Shown here: positions 1 to 9,479 of the stretch, piece after piece
Layout: the number at the start of each line of letters is the position of its first letter
How positions within the stretch are numbered: position 1 is the first letter of the stretch
From: Microstegium vimineum
Lineage: Eukaryota; Streptophyta; Magnoliopsida; Poales; Poaceae
DNA: 64,000 nucleotides
Direction: 5' to 3'
NCBI GenBank assembly: GCA_022036555.1
Contig: CM039119.1
Span: 19,743,095-19,807,094 of the forward strand
Notes under the pieces: generated by a model
Databases searched by the model: none
The model's input: only the letters and a program-made list of their open reading frames with translations
What the model was told of the DNA's origin: nothing
Position numbers and translations under genes: made by a program

Positions 1-289
1 AAAGGGGGGTAAAGGGAAAGGGAGAGAAAGAAAAGAGTTTTTCTTTTTATTTTCAAAAGAAACCAAACTCAAATTCAAACTAAGTTTGAATTCAAGCCAA
101 GCAAGTCTTCCCTGCACTCAGGCATAAAAACTATGCACCAGCATGAATGCAACAAATAAGTTGTAAAACCCTAAATTGATTTTATATTTAGTAAAATTAA
201 TTTCTTGCTTAATTTAAGTGTCATGAGATTGCACATAATTAAATAAATTTCCATAGCTTTTCTGAAAACAATTTTTTTAGGGTGTTCCA
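1..289 (-). repeat. Element A 3' LTR, first 289 bp (rest off window)
   Basis: Nearly identical to 9183-9471, the equivalent part of the 5' LTR. The terminal bases on the minus strand are TGGAACACCC here against TGTAACACCC in the 5' LTR, so the terminal inverted repeat carries one change. It lies directly after the polypurine tract. Confidence 0.9.
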
Positions 290-303
290 AACCTACCCCC
301 CTT
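290..303 (-). other. Element A polypurine tract
   Basis: On the minus strand this reads AAGGGGGGTAGGTT and directly precedes the 3' LTR. It would be the plus-strand DNA priming site of a Ty3/gypsy element. Position and composition fit exactly. Confidence 0.8.
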
Positions 304-308
304 AAAAA

Positions 309-1363
309 GAATCTCGTCCTCGAGATTCGGATGATGGAAAGAGATTGGGATATTCTGATCTGAGATTCTCTTCTCTTTCCCATGTTGCCTCATCCTTTGA
401 ATGTCTATTCCACTGAACCTTGAACATTCTGATCACTTTATTCCATGTAACACGTTCTGCCATGTCCAAGATTTTGATTAGGTATTCTGTATAAGTGAGA
501 TCATCCTGTACATTAACCTCTTATAAAGGCAACTGTTCTTCAGGTACTCGTAAGCACTTCTTAAGCTGTGACAAATGGAACACATCGTGTACACTGGATA
601 AGTTTTCGAGTAACTCAAGCTGATATGCCACTTCACCTCTTCTATCCAAGATTTTGAACAGGCCCACAAATCTTGGTGATAACTTCCCTCTGGCATTGAA
701 TCTTTTAACTCCTCTCATTGGTGATACTTTGAGATGTACATAATCTCCTACTTGGAATTCCAAACTTCTTCTTCTAACATCGGCATAACTCTTCTTCCTT
801 GACTGGGCTACTCTTAGGTTATGCCTGATGGTTTGGACTTGTTCTTCTGCATCTTTTATGACATCAGGACCAAACACTTGTGTCTCCCCCATATGATTCC
901 AGAAGAAGGGTGTTCTGCACTTTCTACCATAAAAAGGTGACATCTTCAAACTCTTTTGATGGCTATTATTGTAAGAAAACTCTGCGTAAGCTAGATTTTT
1001 ATCCCAACTGGTACTATACTGCAACGCACAAGCTCTCAACATATCCTCAAGTACTTGATTAGTTCTTTTTGTCTGTCCATCTGTCTGAGGGTGATATGCA
1101 GAACTAAAATTCAACTTTGTCCCAAGGGACTCATGAAGTTTCTGCCAGAAGTGCGATGTGAATTGTGTCCCTCTATCCGACACTATCTTCTTTGGAACTC
1201 CATGCAAACACACAATCCTTTCCATATATAACTCTGCTAGCTTTGCTCCCGAGTAAATCGTTTTCACAGGTAGGAAATGAGCTACTTTAGTCAAACGATC
1301 CACGATTACCCAAATAGAGTCATATCCTCTCTGGGTACGAGGTAAACCCACTATAAAGTCCAT
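309..1363 (-). pseudogene. Element A integrase core and C-terminal chromodomain (broken)
   Basis: The minus-strand frame 1363-521 encodes the integrase catalytic core (MDFIVGLPRT, then VSDRGTQF with the second Asp) and the GPY/F-like C-terminal region ending near VFHLSQLKKCLRVPEEQLPL. The third DDE residue, normally Glu in GQTERTNQ, reads Lys here (GQTKRTNQ), which should abolish strand transfer. After in-frame damage, 480-309 encodes a chromodomain recognised by KVQWNRHSKDEATWEREENL followed by SEYPNLF and a stop. In chromoviruses this module follows integrase and is thought to steer insertion to methylated H3 chromatin. A stop lies between the integrase tail and the chromodomain. Confidence 0.85.
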
Positions 1364-1375
1364 TCCTACTTCTTC

Positions 1376-2269
1376 CTATTTCCACTCAGGTATTTTCATA
1401 GGTTGGAGTAACCCTACGGGTCTCTGGTGTTCTGCCTTCACTCTCTGACAAGTATCACATATGGCTACCCATTCTGCCACATCATGTTTCATGCCATGCC
1501 ACCAATACTTCTCCTTAAGGTCAAGGTACATCTTTGTACTGCCTGGATGAATGGAGTATGCTGAATTATGAGCCTCATTCAGGATCAACTCTTTGATAGG
1601 TTTCAAATCAGGAACACAAATTCTCTTACCATACCATAAGGTACCTTGATCATCCATTCTAAAGCCTGGTGCCTTTCCAATTACTATTTGTTCTGTGACA
1701 GTCACCATATGCTCATCTTTCAACTGACCTCGGCGAATCTCTTGTTCAAGAGTCGGCTCTACTTCAATCTCCACTGAGTTAACCACAATGGATAGATTCA
1801 GATTTGCAAAATCTTTCCTTAATTCTTCTGGAAATTGAGATACACAAGTTGTATTCACATAACTCTTTCTGCTAAGTGCATCAGCAACAACGTTTGCTTT
1901 TCCAGGATGATAATGTACCTCAAGGTCATAATCTTTAATCAGTTTGAGCCATCTACGCTGTCTCAAGTTCAGATCTGATTGTGTAAAGATATACTTTAGT
2001 CTTTTATGATCTGTGTAAATCTCACATCTATGTCCAATCAAATAATGTCTTCATATCTTGAGGGCATGTACCACTGCTGCCAACTCTAAATAATGGGTTG
2101 GATAATTCAACTCATGTTTCTTCAGCTGTCTGGAAGCATAAGCTACTACCTTCCCTCCTTCCATGAGAACGCAACCCAATCCTTGCCTCGATGCATCACA
2201 ATATATGGAAAAACTTTTTTTGATATCTGGCAACACTAGTACTAGAGCTGTGGTTAACCTCCATTTCAA
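1376..2269 (-). pseudogene. Element A RNase H and integrase zinc-binding region
   Basis: Two minus-strand reading blocks, 2269-2051 and 2041-1376, are separated by a short break. The first has the RNase H start (YCDASRQGLGCVLMEGG, YASRQLKKHELNYPTHYLEL). The second has the RNase H end (IYTDHKRLKYIF, RQRRWLKLIKDYD, HYHPGKANVVADALSR) and then the integrase HHCC zinc-binding domain (NEAHNSAYSIHPGSTKMY, CDTCQRVKAEH). Order and motifs are standard Ty3/gypsy. The stop between 2051 and 2041 cuts RNase H in two. Confidence 0.85.
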
Positions 2270-2571
2270 CTCTTCAAAGTTAGCCTAACACTTCTCTGAC
2301 TAGACAAATTTGGTACCCTTCTCTAGCAAAGCTGTCATTGGTTTTGCAAGTTTAGAAAATCCTTCTATGAATCTTCGATAGTAAGCGGCCAGACCCAAGA
2401 AACTACGAATTTCACTGACATCTTTAGGTGGTTTCCAACTCAACACATCTCTGACTTTCTTAGGGTCCACAGCTACTCCACCATTTGATATGATATGCCA
2501 AGGAAAGAAACTTCCTTCAACCAGAATTCACATTTACTAAACTTTGCATAGAGTTGATGATCTCTAAGCTT

Positions 2572-3385
2572 CTATAACACTAATCTCAAATGCCCCTCAT
2601 GTTCTTCTTCATTCTTAGAGTACACTAGAATGTCATCTATGAATACCACCACAAACTTGTCTAGGTATTCCATAAAGACAATGTTCATCAGATACATGAA
2701 GTATGCGGGTGCATTTGTTAATCCAAAAGACATCAATGTAAACTCATATAAGCCATATCTGGTGGTGAAAGCAGTCTTTGGTATGTCAGAAGATCGTATT
2801 CTCAGGTGGTGATAACCAGAGCGAAGATCTATCTTGGAGAAGACACAAGAACCTCTCAACTGGTCAAACAGATCATCTATTCTTGGTAAAGGATACTTAT
2901 TCTAAAATAGTCACTTCATTAAGAGATCTATAGTCAATACATATTCTCTGTGATCCATCTTTCTTTTCAACAAACAAGACTTGTGCTCCCCAAGGTGAGG
3001 CACTAGGCCGAATATAACCCTTGTCCTGTAACTCTCGTATCTGTTTCTTTAACTCTTCTAATTCATTAACCCCCATTCTATAAGGTCTTTTTGCTATAGG
3101 TGCAGTGCCTAGTAAAATATCTATAATGAATTCAACATCACGTTGAGGTGGCATACTAGGTAAATCGTCGGGAAAAACATCTGGATACTCTTGCACAATA
3201 GGAATGTTAGCTACAGTCATCTCTATCACTTGATTGACTTGCCTATCACCTGAGACTGACGATTTAATTTTGAACTCAATATTCTCTCCAGAAGCTATCC
3301 TCAAATGCATGGTTCTACTGGCACAGTGTAACACGACATCATGAGCAGTAAGCCAGTTCATTCCAAGGATCACATCGATACTCAT
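2572..3385 (-). pseudogene. Element A reverse transcriptase (frameshifted)
   Basis: The frame 3385-2897 carries the end of the protease fold (DVILGMNWLTAHD) and the RT N-terminal half (KKQIRELQDKGYIRPS, SPWGAQVLFVEKKDGS, CIDYRSLN). A stop follows, and RT resumes at 2859-2572 with FSKIDLRSGYHHLRI, the finger and palm strands, and the catalytic box FIDDIL, where YVDDIL or YIDDIL is usual. The stretch 2571-2270, which should hold the thumb and connection, is broken by several stops. The copy cannot give a functional enzyme. Confidence 0.85.
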
Positions 3386-3404
3386 GGTATTCAGGACTAT
3401 CAGA

Positions 3405-3816
3405 TCAGTTAAGAACTCTACCCCCCCTTATGTTAATTCTAACATTTGGACAAAGCAATGTAGCTTTCATTTCACCTCCTGGTGAGTTTACTAGCAGGGT
3501 GTATCTCATAGCTTGCATGAGAAATGTGTGTTTCTTAACAAAAGGTGCGGATATGAAAGAATGAGATGCTCCAGAATCGAATAAAACTGAAGCTAAATGA
3601 GAGTTGACTAGGAACGTACCAATCACAACTTCAGTCGACTCCTGTCCAGACTCAGCTGTCACATGGTGCACCTTGCCTCGAACATAGTTCTGCTGTCCTT
3701 GCTTGTTGGGAGTGTTGGAGAACACCTTCTGCCCACTAGACTGATCTGGGGTCATCTTCTTGGGATAGTTGTAGGAGAGGTGACCTGCCTCACCGCAGAC
3801 AAAACACTTGTTGTTG
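3405..3816 (-). pseudogene. Element A gag zinc knuckle and aspartic protease
   Basis: Reading leftward, about 3807-3766 encodes a CCHC-type knuckle, CFVCGEAGHLSYNY, in which the last Cys is replaced by Tyr. Then 3755-3405 encodes the retropepsin-like domain with an intact DSG triad (VLFDSGASHSFIS) and a partner strand near CPNVRINIRG. The frame breaks just before the DVILGMNWL flap region, which lies in the next block. The active-site triad is preserved, but the domain is split and the knuckle should bind zinc poorly. Confidence 0.8.
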
Positions 3817-4700
3817 TTGGTCGCATTGGGGTGTTGGGGGTGCTATTCTTCATCGGGTGTTCACCACTTGTACTTGACGGGGAGCTTGGGCTTGGTACTA
3901 ACCTTGCTGCTGTTGTTGCTGCTGTAGGGTCCTCTGCTGGAACTGTGGGCGGTGGGCGGCATTGGATTGCCCCCGGTACCTCTGCTGCTGGTTCTGGTTC
4001 TGGGAGAAATGAGGGCGACTGCCCCTGCCCATCTGCTGATTTTGGTTCTGAAACTTCTGTTTCTTCACCTCCATGTCACGCCTCTTGCTCTCAATAACAA
4101 GAGCCTTGTCAACAAGAAGCTAAAAATTCGCAAAGGTATGCGAAAGCAGCTGGTACTAAATCCCATCATTTAGCCCTTCCATGAAGAGTTCTTGCTTGTC
4201 GAGGTCTTCTGCAACATCATGCTGGGCATAACAAGAGAGTTGAGTGAACTTGTCTCTGTATTCACTCACAGACATACTACCCTGCTTAAGAGCGAGAAAT
4301 TCCTTCCTCTTAGGCCTCACCAAACATGCAGGCACATGGTGTGTACGGAAGCCATCCCTGAACATCTACCAGTTGATCTAGTTAGCAATAGGTTGAGCAT
4401 GTTGGAATGATTCCCACCAGTCAAGCACTGCTCCCTGAAGTTGTCCTGAAGCATACAGGACCTTCTCTCTATCATTGCACTGGGCAATGTCTAGCTGGCG
4501 CTCCACAGCACGGAGCCAATCATCTGCTTGGAGGGGATCAGAGGTGTTGTCAAAAGTAGGAGGGCGTCCCTTCAAGAATTCGCCCCTCTTGTCACGTGTT
4601 GGTTGGTAAGGAGGAGGTGGTGGATGGTTCTGTTGATTCTGCATATTTTGTGCCATGTGCTGAAGTAGGTGAGTTTGCATCGCCAGCAGCTGCTCAATTG
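3817..4700 (-). pseudogene. Element A gag (broken)
   Basis: The block 4680-4378 begins MQTHLLQHMAQN, has a proline run and then the conserved gag start FLKGRPPTFDNTSDPLQADD followed by LRAVERQLDI and LDWWESF. A stop near 4377 is followed by 4365-4156 with RKEFLALKQGSMSVSEYRDKF and LCYA-type residues up to ELFMEGLNDGI. This is the plant Retrotrans_gag domain, the capsid protein of the particle. Low-complexity Gln/Pro/Gly sequence follows to the knuckle. At least two interruptions make it non-functional. Confidence 0.8.
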
Positions 4701-4789
4701 TTGCTGGCGGGGGTGGTGGAGGGGTGGTCCACCGGATCCGAACCTCCTGGTGTCAACCATCAGTATTCCAAGGATTACATGAGACATGC

Positions 4790-5346
4790 ATATTTTGTTG
4801 ATAAAGATACAAGATTAGAGATAACATGGTACTGATGGAACAGATTGAGATAGATAGATAAGAACCCATAAGAACTTTTTATTAAACCATCATATAAAAC
4901 ATAAAACAAGATGGTTGTGGACAAGCCCCACAACTCATCTCAATGCTGAAAAGATCCCAATCACTCAAGATCATCATGACAAGCATCCATGCACATTATT
5001 TAGACACGAGTTCACACAGACTCGATAACTCCGACTCACTAACACGACTGACTAACGCGCATGTAACGATCTCCAACTCATGGGTAGGGTGGTCCTACGG
5101 GTCGACGGTAGTGTCGGTGCAGGAGCAGCTCGGGTGGTGCCTCTTGCAGGAGTTGACAACAGCAGGGTCACGGGCCATCAGAGGCGGCGAGGACTCCTGT
5201 GGCTGAACACCCTGGTCTCTCTAGTGCTCCATCTCCAGAAGGCGAGACTAAAGCGTCTCCACCTCGATCCACGAGGTCCTCTGGTCCAGCATTGCTCTGT
5301 CGAGCGCCGTGTTAAGCGAGACCACTAGTGAAAAAGTCTCGCCCAA
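4790..5346 (-). other. Element A spacer between 5' ORF and gag
   Basis: About 550 bp with no supported coding region on either strand. It resembles part of the stretch downstream of the element E ORF (both carry a tcacacagactcga-type motif, about 5010 and 43760). It may be the 3' UTR of the upstream ORF or the gag leader. Confidence 0.4.
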
Positions 5347-6027
5347 CTAGGCACTCTCTCCATCCTGCAGCTTCGCCACCTTGCACCCGTTGCCTGAGCC
5401 GCAACGACATGGAAAGTAGCGATCGTCCTCCTCCTGGATCTCCGGGAACATCATGTCACGGTGGTGGTACAGAGCCTGCCGTGCAGCTTCCTCTGCTCCA
5501 GTCTCCTTGGTGAGAGTAGGAGTCACGGAGCGGTGAGAGGTGCGGATCTCCCAAGAGTTCTCCGGAGCATTCCGAGTCTTCACGTAGATCTTGGTGATCT
5601 AGTATGCGTTATGCACTGGATGGGAGTACTTGCGGCTGCAGTACTCGATCTTCACTGGAACTGGGACGTACTGCATCGTAGTCAGGTCGAAGAGCTAGGA
5701 GTGGTACGCGTTGTTTTCGAAGTCGGTGGAGAAGGTCTCCCTGATCCACTTGGGGCGTGGAACCTCCTCAACCTCATCACCCTGGGCGTGGTCGCACACC
5801 TTCTCCTCGTCCTGATCCTCCTCGTCAGAATCGTGGGTGTCCTCAGACGAGTCACTCGAGTCTCCAGAGTCATCACTGGGGTCACCGGCTGCTCCAGACA
5901 CAGCAACAGGCTTGTACTCCTCCACTTCTTCATTAGCTTCTTCCTTAGCGTCAGGAGCAATAGGGGCTGAGCGGACTGGGATGCGTCCTCCGGTCGACTT
6001 CTGGGCCGTTGCTCTGGTGCAGGCCAT
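5347..6027 (-). pseudogene. Element A extra 5' ORF with histone H3-tail-like N-terminus
   Basis: The ORF starts at 6027, about 150 bp after the PBS, where gag would be expected to start. Its first residues after Met read ACTRATAQKSTGGRIP. Against the H3 tail, 10 of 16 positions match, including the K9-S10-T11-G12-G13 block, T3, T6, A7 and P16, and two Lys are Arg. Residues 49-75 are strongly acidic (many D, E and S). The first frame stops at 5695. The same frame continues past stops to 5347 with a region of YVKTRNAPENSWEIRTSHRS type and an Ala-rich EEAARQAL helix. I do not recognise this part, though its end faintly resembles a dsRNA-binding domain helix. The real gag lies downstream, so this is an additional ORF. 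Function unknown. Confidence 0.65.
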
Positions 6028-6180
6028 CTACACAAAATTTATAATATGAGATGAGAAATTTTGTAAAGAACAAGTGAAGGAGTGACAAAGTTTGTAAAGT
6101 ACCAAAAGCAATAAAATTTTTATAAATAAACCTAAGAGGATGTCCATTCTATCTAAGGGGAGCGTCCTACAGTTAGTTCA

Positions 6181-6193
6181 GCTCTGACACCAA
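6181..6193 (-). other. Element A primer-binding site (tRNA-Met type)
   Basis: On the minus strand TTGGTGTCAGAGC starts two bases after the LTR end. It differs by one base from the plant initiator tRNA-Met complement TGGTATCAGAGC. It marks 6196-9471 as the 5' LTR and fixes the element's orientation. Confidence 0.85.
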
Positions 6194-6751
6194 TTTGTAA
6201 CACCCCAATTTATATAATAAATTGGAAGCCTAATATATGTGAACCCAGGATGTCTTGATTCACATATACCTTACAAATTACAATATCATCACACGAACAA
6301 TGTTTATATTTATTACATCACATGGTGTTCATCACATCATAGCCAACACATTATTTATTACAGCGGAATACGTAGTAAAACAAAGACTCCCACCACAGGA
6401 ACACCAACTGGGGTACACCCTCCTCAGAAGTCACGGGCATCCTCAGGGAACTCCTCATAGCCTCCAACATCTGGTACCCATCCGGGATTTTATACAAAGG
6501 TGGTGACAACAAGCGTCAGCTCACCATGCTCATCAAGTATATCTATGGAGATGAAAGCTCAAAAGGCTGACTCTGATTTAAGCAGTAAGCAATTTTAATT
6601 GGTCAAGTTTTATTAATACATAACATATAAAAACATAAGTTTAACCCTTTCCCAATGAATACGCACAAGCATCAGTTTCCAAGTTAACACCATTTCCATT
6701 TTAATGTATAAAAACAAGTAATATCATTGGAAAGATCCATACCGCTCGTAT

Positions 6752-6795
6752 CCGTGAGCACGGCTATCATGATAGATTTTAGAACTCTGCAGAGT
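6752..6795. promoter_or_regulatory. Three-palindrome module of the chromovirus LTR
   Basis: Near-palindrome CCGTGAGCACGG, then CTATCATGATAG (6764-6775), then ACTCTGCAGAGT (6784-6795). The same module occurs at 37011-37053, 45820-45860 and 62845-62885. Role unknown. It could be a protein-binding dyad or an RNA structure in the long leader. Confidence 0.5.
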
Positions 6796-8090
6796 TTGTA
6801 CAACTTTACCCCTGAGTCGTGTTACCCTTTCGCCCGAGATCGCGAGCCTCTTAGTTCACTACCAAGGTAAGCCGGCAGGGTTCACTATGAAGTCTTACAC
6901 TAGCCACTCTAACAAGTTAGTAGCAGCGAGGTTTCCGCTTAGGCGAATGGGGCCCCCTACGAGACGGCTCTCTAAAAAGACCGCAGCCTCCAAGGCACAT
7001 CAAGACAAGCAAGAGAACCATTCTTAAACCGAAGCGCCCCTCTTGCACCATGAGTTGGTAACCACTAACAAGCTAGAGCAAACTAGTTTTACGACTAAGA
7101 TCAGAGCCATGTGATCCTCAAGGTTGTACGAATTTCCTGGGTTGTCTGTCCCAAATACAAACCTTATAGAGAGATACTGGAGCATATGGGAATAAAATGC
7201 ATCTTCAGCCCCCTCCTTGTCAATTTTAAAAGGTTATCATAATCATTTTATCACAGGTTCCAATCTTCCATTATACAAGTTTCATAACGTAAAGTTGAGC
7301 GTAGCATAGCTATACAAATAAACTTATCGTGCTTAAACCCCCCATAGGTGACAAGGATGTGGTACAAGTATATCCAAGTAAGTCTCTAAGGATGTAGGTA
7401 AAATAGACACATGCATTTACATTGTGATGATTAATTTGAGTTGCTAGGTCACAAGGATAACATAGGCTATACTTCCCTTGCTCAAAGTCTTGGTCCTGGT
7501 ACTGCTCCTAGAACTCCTGCTCAAAAGCCTCGCTTTCTAATCGCGGAAACAATCTCCAAACAGATATCCATACAATCATCACATGCAAAGAGGAATAAAC
7601 AACTATTAGAACATTACACCATACAATAGAAACATAAAGAGAAACATGTATAAAGATAATCTACTCGTTACTAGGAACACATGAGCACGAGAATCACTTT
7701 AATCGGACCTAAAATGAGAAAGTTATAAAGGAAACAAGTTTCAGGGATCTTTTAGTAAATAGAAAACATTTTTCTAAGGTACTAAAACTAAAACCGCGGA
7801 TTAAAACATAAATATAGTAAATCTAAAAGGGTTAGATAGCAAAACTAGGGCTGCTGGTCCTGCTGGTCTGAAAAACAGAGAAGAATAGGGGTTAAAAAGG
7901 ATAAAAAACAGGACTAAAAAGAGGTATTTTGAATCTGTTACAAAAGAAACGAAGTTATCCTAAAGCGCAGGGGCTTCAATGCAAAACAATCGAGAGTTGT
8001 CGGTCGTGCGCCTACAGGGCGCCACGTGGCAATGTGTGGCTGGCTGGGTCCATGCGCGCACTGTGGACCGCGCGGGGCTGCTAATCCAAC

Positions 8091-8105
8091 GGTCCACGGT
8101 GGACC
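8091..8105 (-). promoter_or_regulatory. Conserved leader palindrome GGTCCAC-N-GTGGACC
   Basis: A 15-base palindrome about 660 bases downstream of the TATA box on the transcribed strand. The same box sits 540-700 bases downstream of TATA in the LTRs at 35403-35417 and 47384-47398, each next to a GGGGTA-containing block. Confidence 0.5.
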
Positions 8106-8760
8106 GAGGGGAATACCCCTTCGGTGCATCTGATCTAGGCCGTCGGTGCGTGGACGAACGACGCAGGAAGGGCGCGCAGCGTGGGGACGCCAAGACGGCA
8201 CGAGCGTGCATGGTGTCGCGCCATGTCCGGGGCTTGGCCACGGCGGTGAGGGCGCTCGACGACATTGGAGGCCTCTAGTGGCAGTGGCGAAGCCACCAGA
8301 GCAATGCGGGTGACGACGCGGGTCCGCGTGGGAGGTTGTCGGGTCGATGGCGAGGACGCGGGCGGTGCATCCATGGCGGATGCCATGGATGAGTGCTCAG
8401 ACGTCCGCGAAGGTGGTGCTATGATTGTCCGCCAGCGAAGGCGAGGAGCCGATGGGGTCGCGGGGCCAACAGCGGACGTGGTCGAGGCCGTGGGGCGGTC
8501 AATGGGGGTGTGGCATAGTGCGACCACGGCGGAGCTCCATGGGCGAAGCTTGGAGCTTGGCAAGACGCGGTTGTCGGGCCCTCAGATGGCGCTCGCGCGA
8601 GGACGGGCCGAGGAGAAGCGGTCGGGCATGGCGAACGCGGTAGAGGCCTCGACGACAGCCGCAGGGCTCACCAGTGGCGAGACGACGGTGACGGCGGCGC
8701 TCAAGTGCGGCAGCGGAGCGGTGAGAGCTGGGGGAGAGAAAGGGGGCTGCGGGGTTCTCT

Positions 8761-8766
8761 TTTATA
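8761..8766 (-). promoter_or_regulatory. Element A 5' LTR TATA box
   Basis: On the minus strand this reads CCTATAAAAGAG in a GC-rich setting, as expected of a plant TATA core promoter. It is the only good match in this part of the LTR, and its position relative to the LTR start agrees with the TATA boxes of the related LTRs at 34719 and 47936. Confidence 0.6.
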
Positions 8767-9479
8767 GGGCATGGGGGGAAACGGACGGTGCGAGTGCGCC
8801 ACTTGTGCTGGCGGCGCGGCTGAGTGGCCTTAAAGGCCACTTCGGCGGCCCTTACGGGGAGGGAGAAGGACGGGCGGCGGCGTTTTCCTTCCTGGCCGAA
8901 GGAAGGGGAAGGGGGAGAAGGGCTGGGTCGCTGGCGGGTGGAGCCAGCCGCAGCGGCTCGGCGCGGCTGACGGGCGGGCCCGAGGTGGAGGTGGGGAAGG
9001 GAGGCAGGCGCGCAGGCCACGCTGGCTGGGCTGGCGCGGAGGGGGAAAGGGAGCTGCTGGGCCGCGCGGTTGCTGGCAGGCCGTGGGGTGAGGGTCGGGG
9101 GAGTTGGGCCGAGCGGGCCTGCTGCTGCGGGCTGGGCCTACGCGGAAGAGAGAGGAAGGGAGGAGGTTGGGGCTTGGGCCAGAAAGGGGGGTAAAGGGAA
9201 AGGGAGTGAAAGAAAAGAGTTTTTCTTTTTATTTTCAAATGAAACCAAATTCAAATTCAAACTAAGTTTGAATTCAAGCCAAGCAAGTCTTCCCTACACT
9301 CAGGCATAAAAACTATGCACCAGCATGAATGCAACAAAGAAGTTGTAAAACCCTAAATTGATTTTATATTTAGTAAAATTAATTACTTGCTTAATCTAAG
9401 TGTCATGAAATTGCATATAATTAAATAAATTTTCATAGCTTCTCTGAAAACAATTTTTTTAGGGTGTTACACTCTGCAG

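Larger units (their letters stand above)
1..9471 (-). mobile_element. Element A: Ty3/gypsy chromovirus, Tekay/Del type, 3' end cut by window
   Basis: Read on the minus strand the order is 5' LTR (6196-9471), primer-binding site, extra 5' ORF, gag, protease, RT, RNase H, integrase, chromodomain, polypurine tract and the start of the 3' LTR (1-289). That order, the chromodomain after integrase, the tRNA-Met-type PBS and an LTR above 3 kb fit the Tekay/Del lineage. The two LTRs can be compared over 289 bp (1-289 against 9183-9471) and differ at about twelve sites, mostly transitions, so the insertion is moderately old. Gag-pol has several stops and frameshifts and a changed integrase catalytic residue, so this copy is not autonomous. 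The right flank starts ctctg at 9472. The matching TSD lies outside the window. Confidence 0.9.
6196..9471 (-). repeat. Element A 5' LTR, 3276 bp
   Basis: Bounded by TGTAACACCCC at 6196 and GGGTGTTACA at 9471. It is flanked by the PBS on the left and unrelated sequence on the right. The 8000-9180 part is very GC-rich and produces long chance ORFs that I do not call. It shares blocks with the LTRs at 33964-37620, 45262-48554 and 62357-64000. Confidence 0.9.

Noticed and set aside
3663..4097. 144-codon plus-strand ORF rich in Val/Gly/Leu
   Set aside because: Shadow of the Gln/Gly-rich gag-knuckle region of element A on the other strand.
8265..9194. 309-codon plus-strand ORF
   Set aside because: Lies in the GC-rich part of the element A LTR, antisense to its transcription, with Gly/Arg/Ala composition and no domain.
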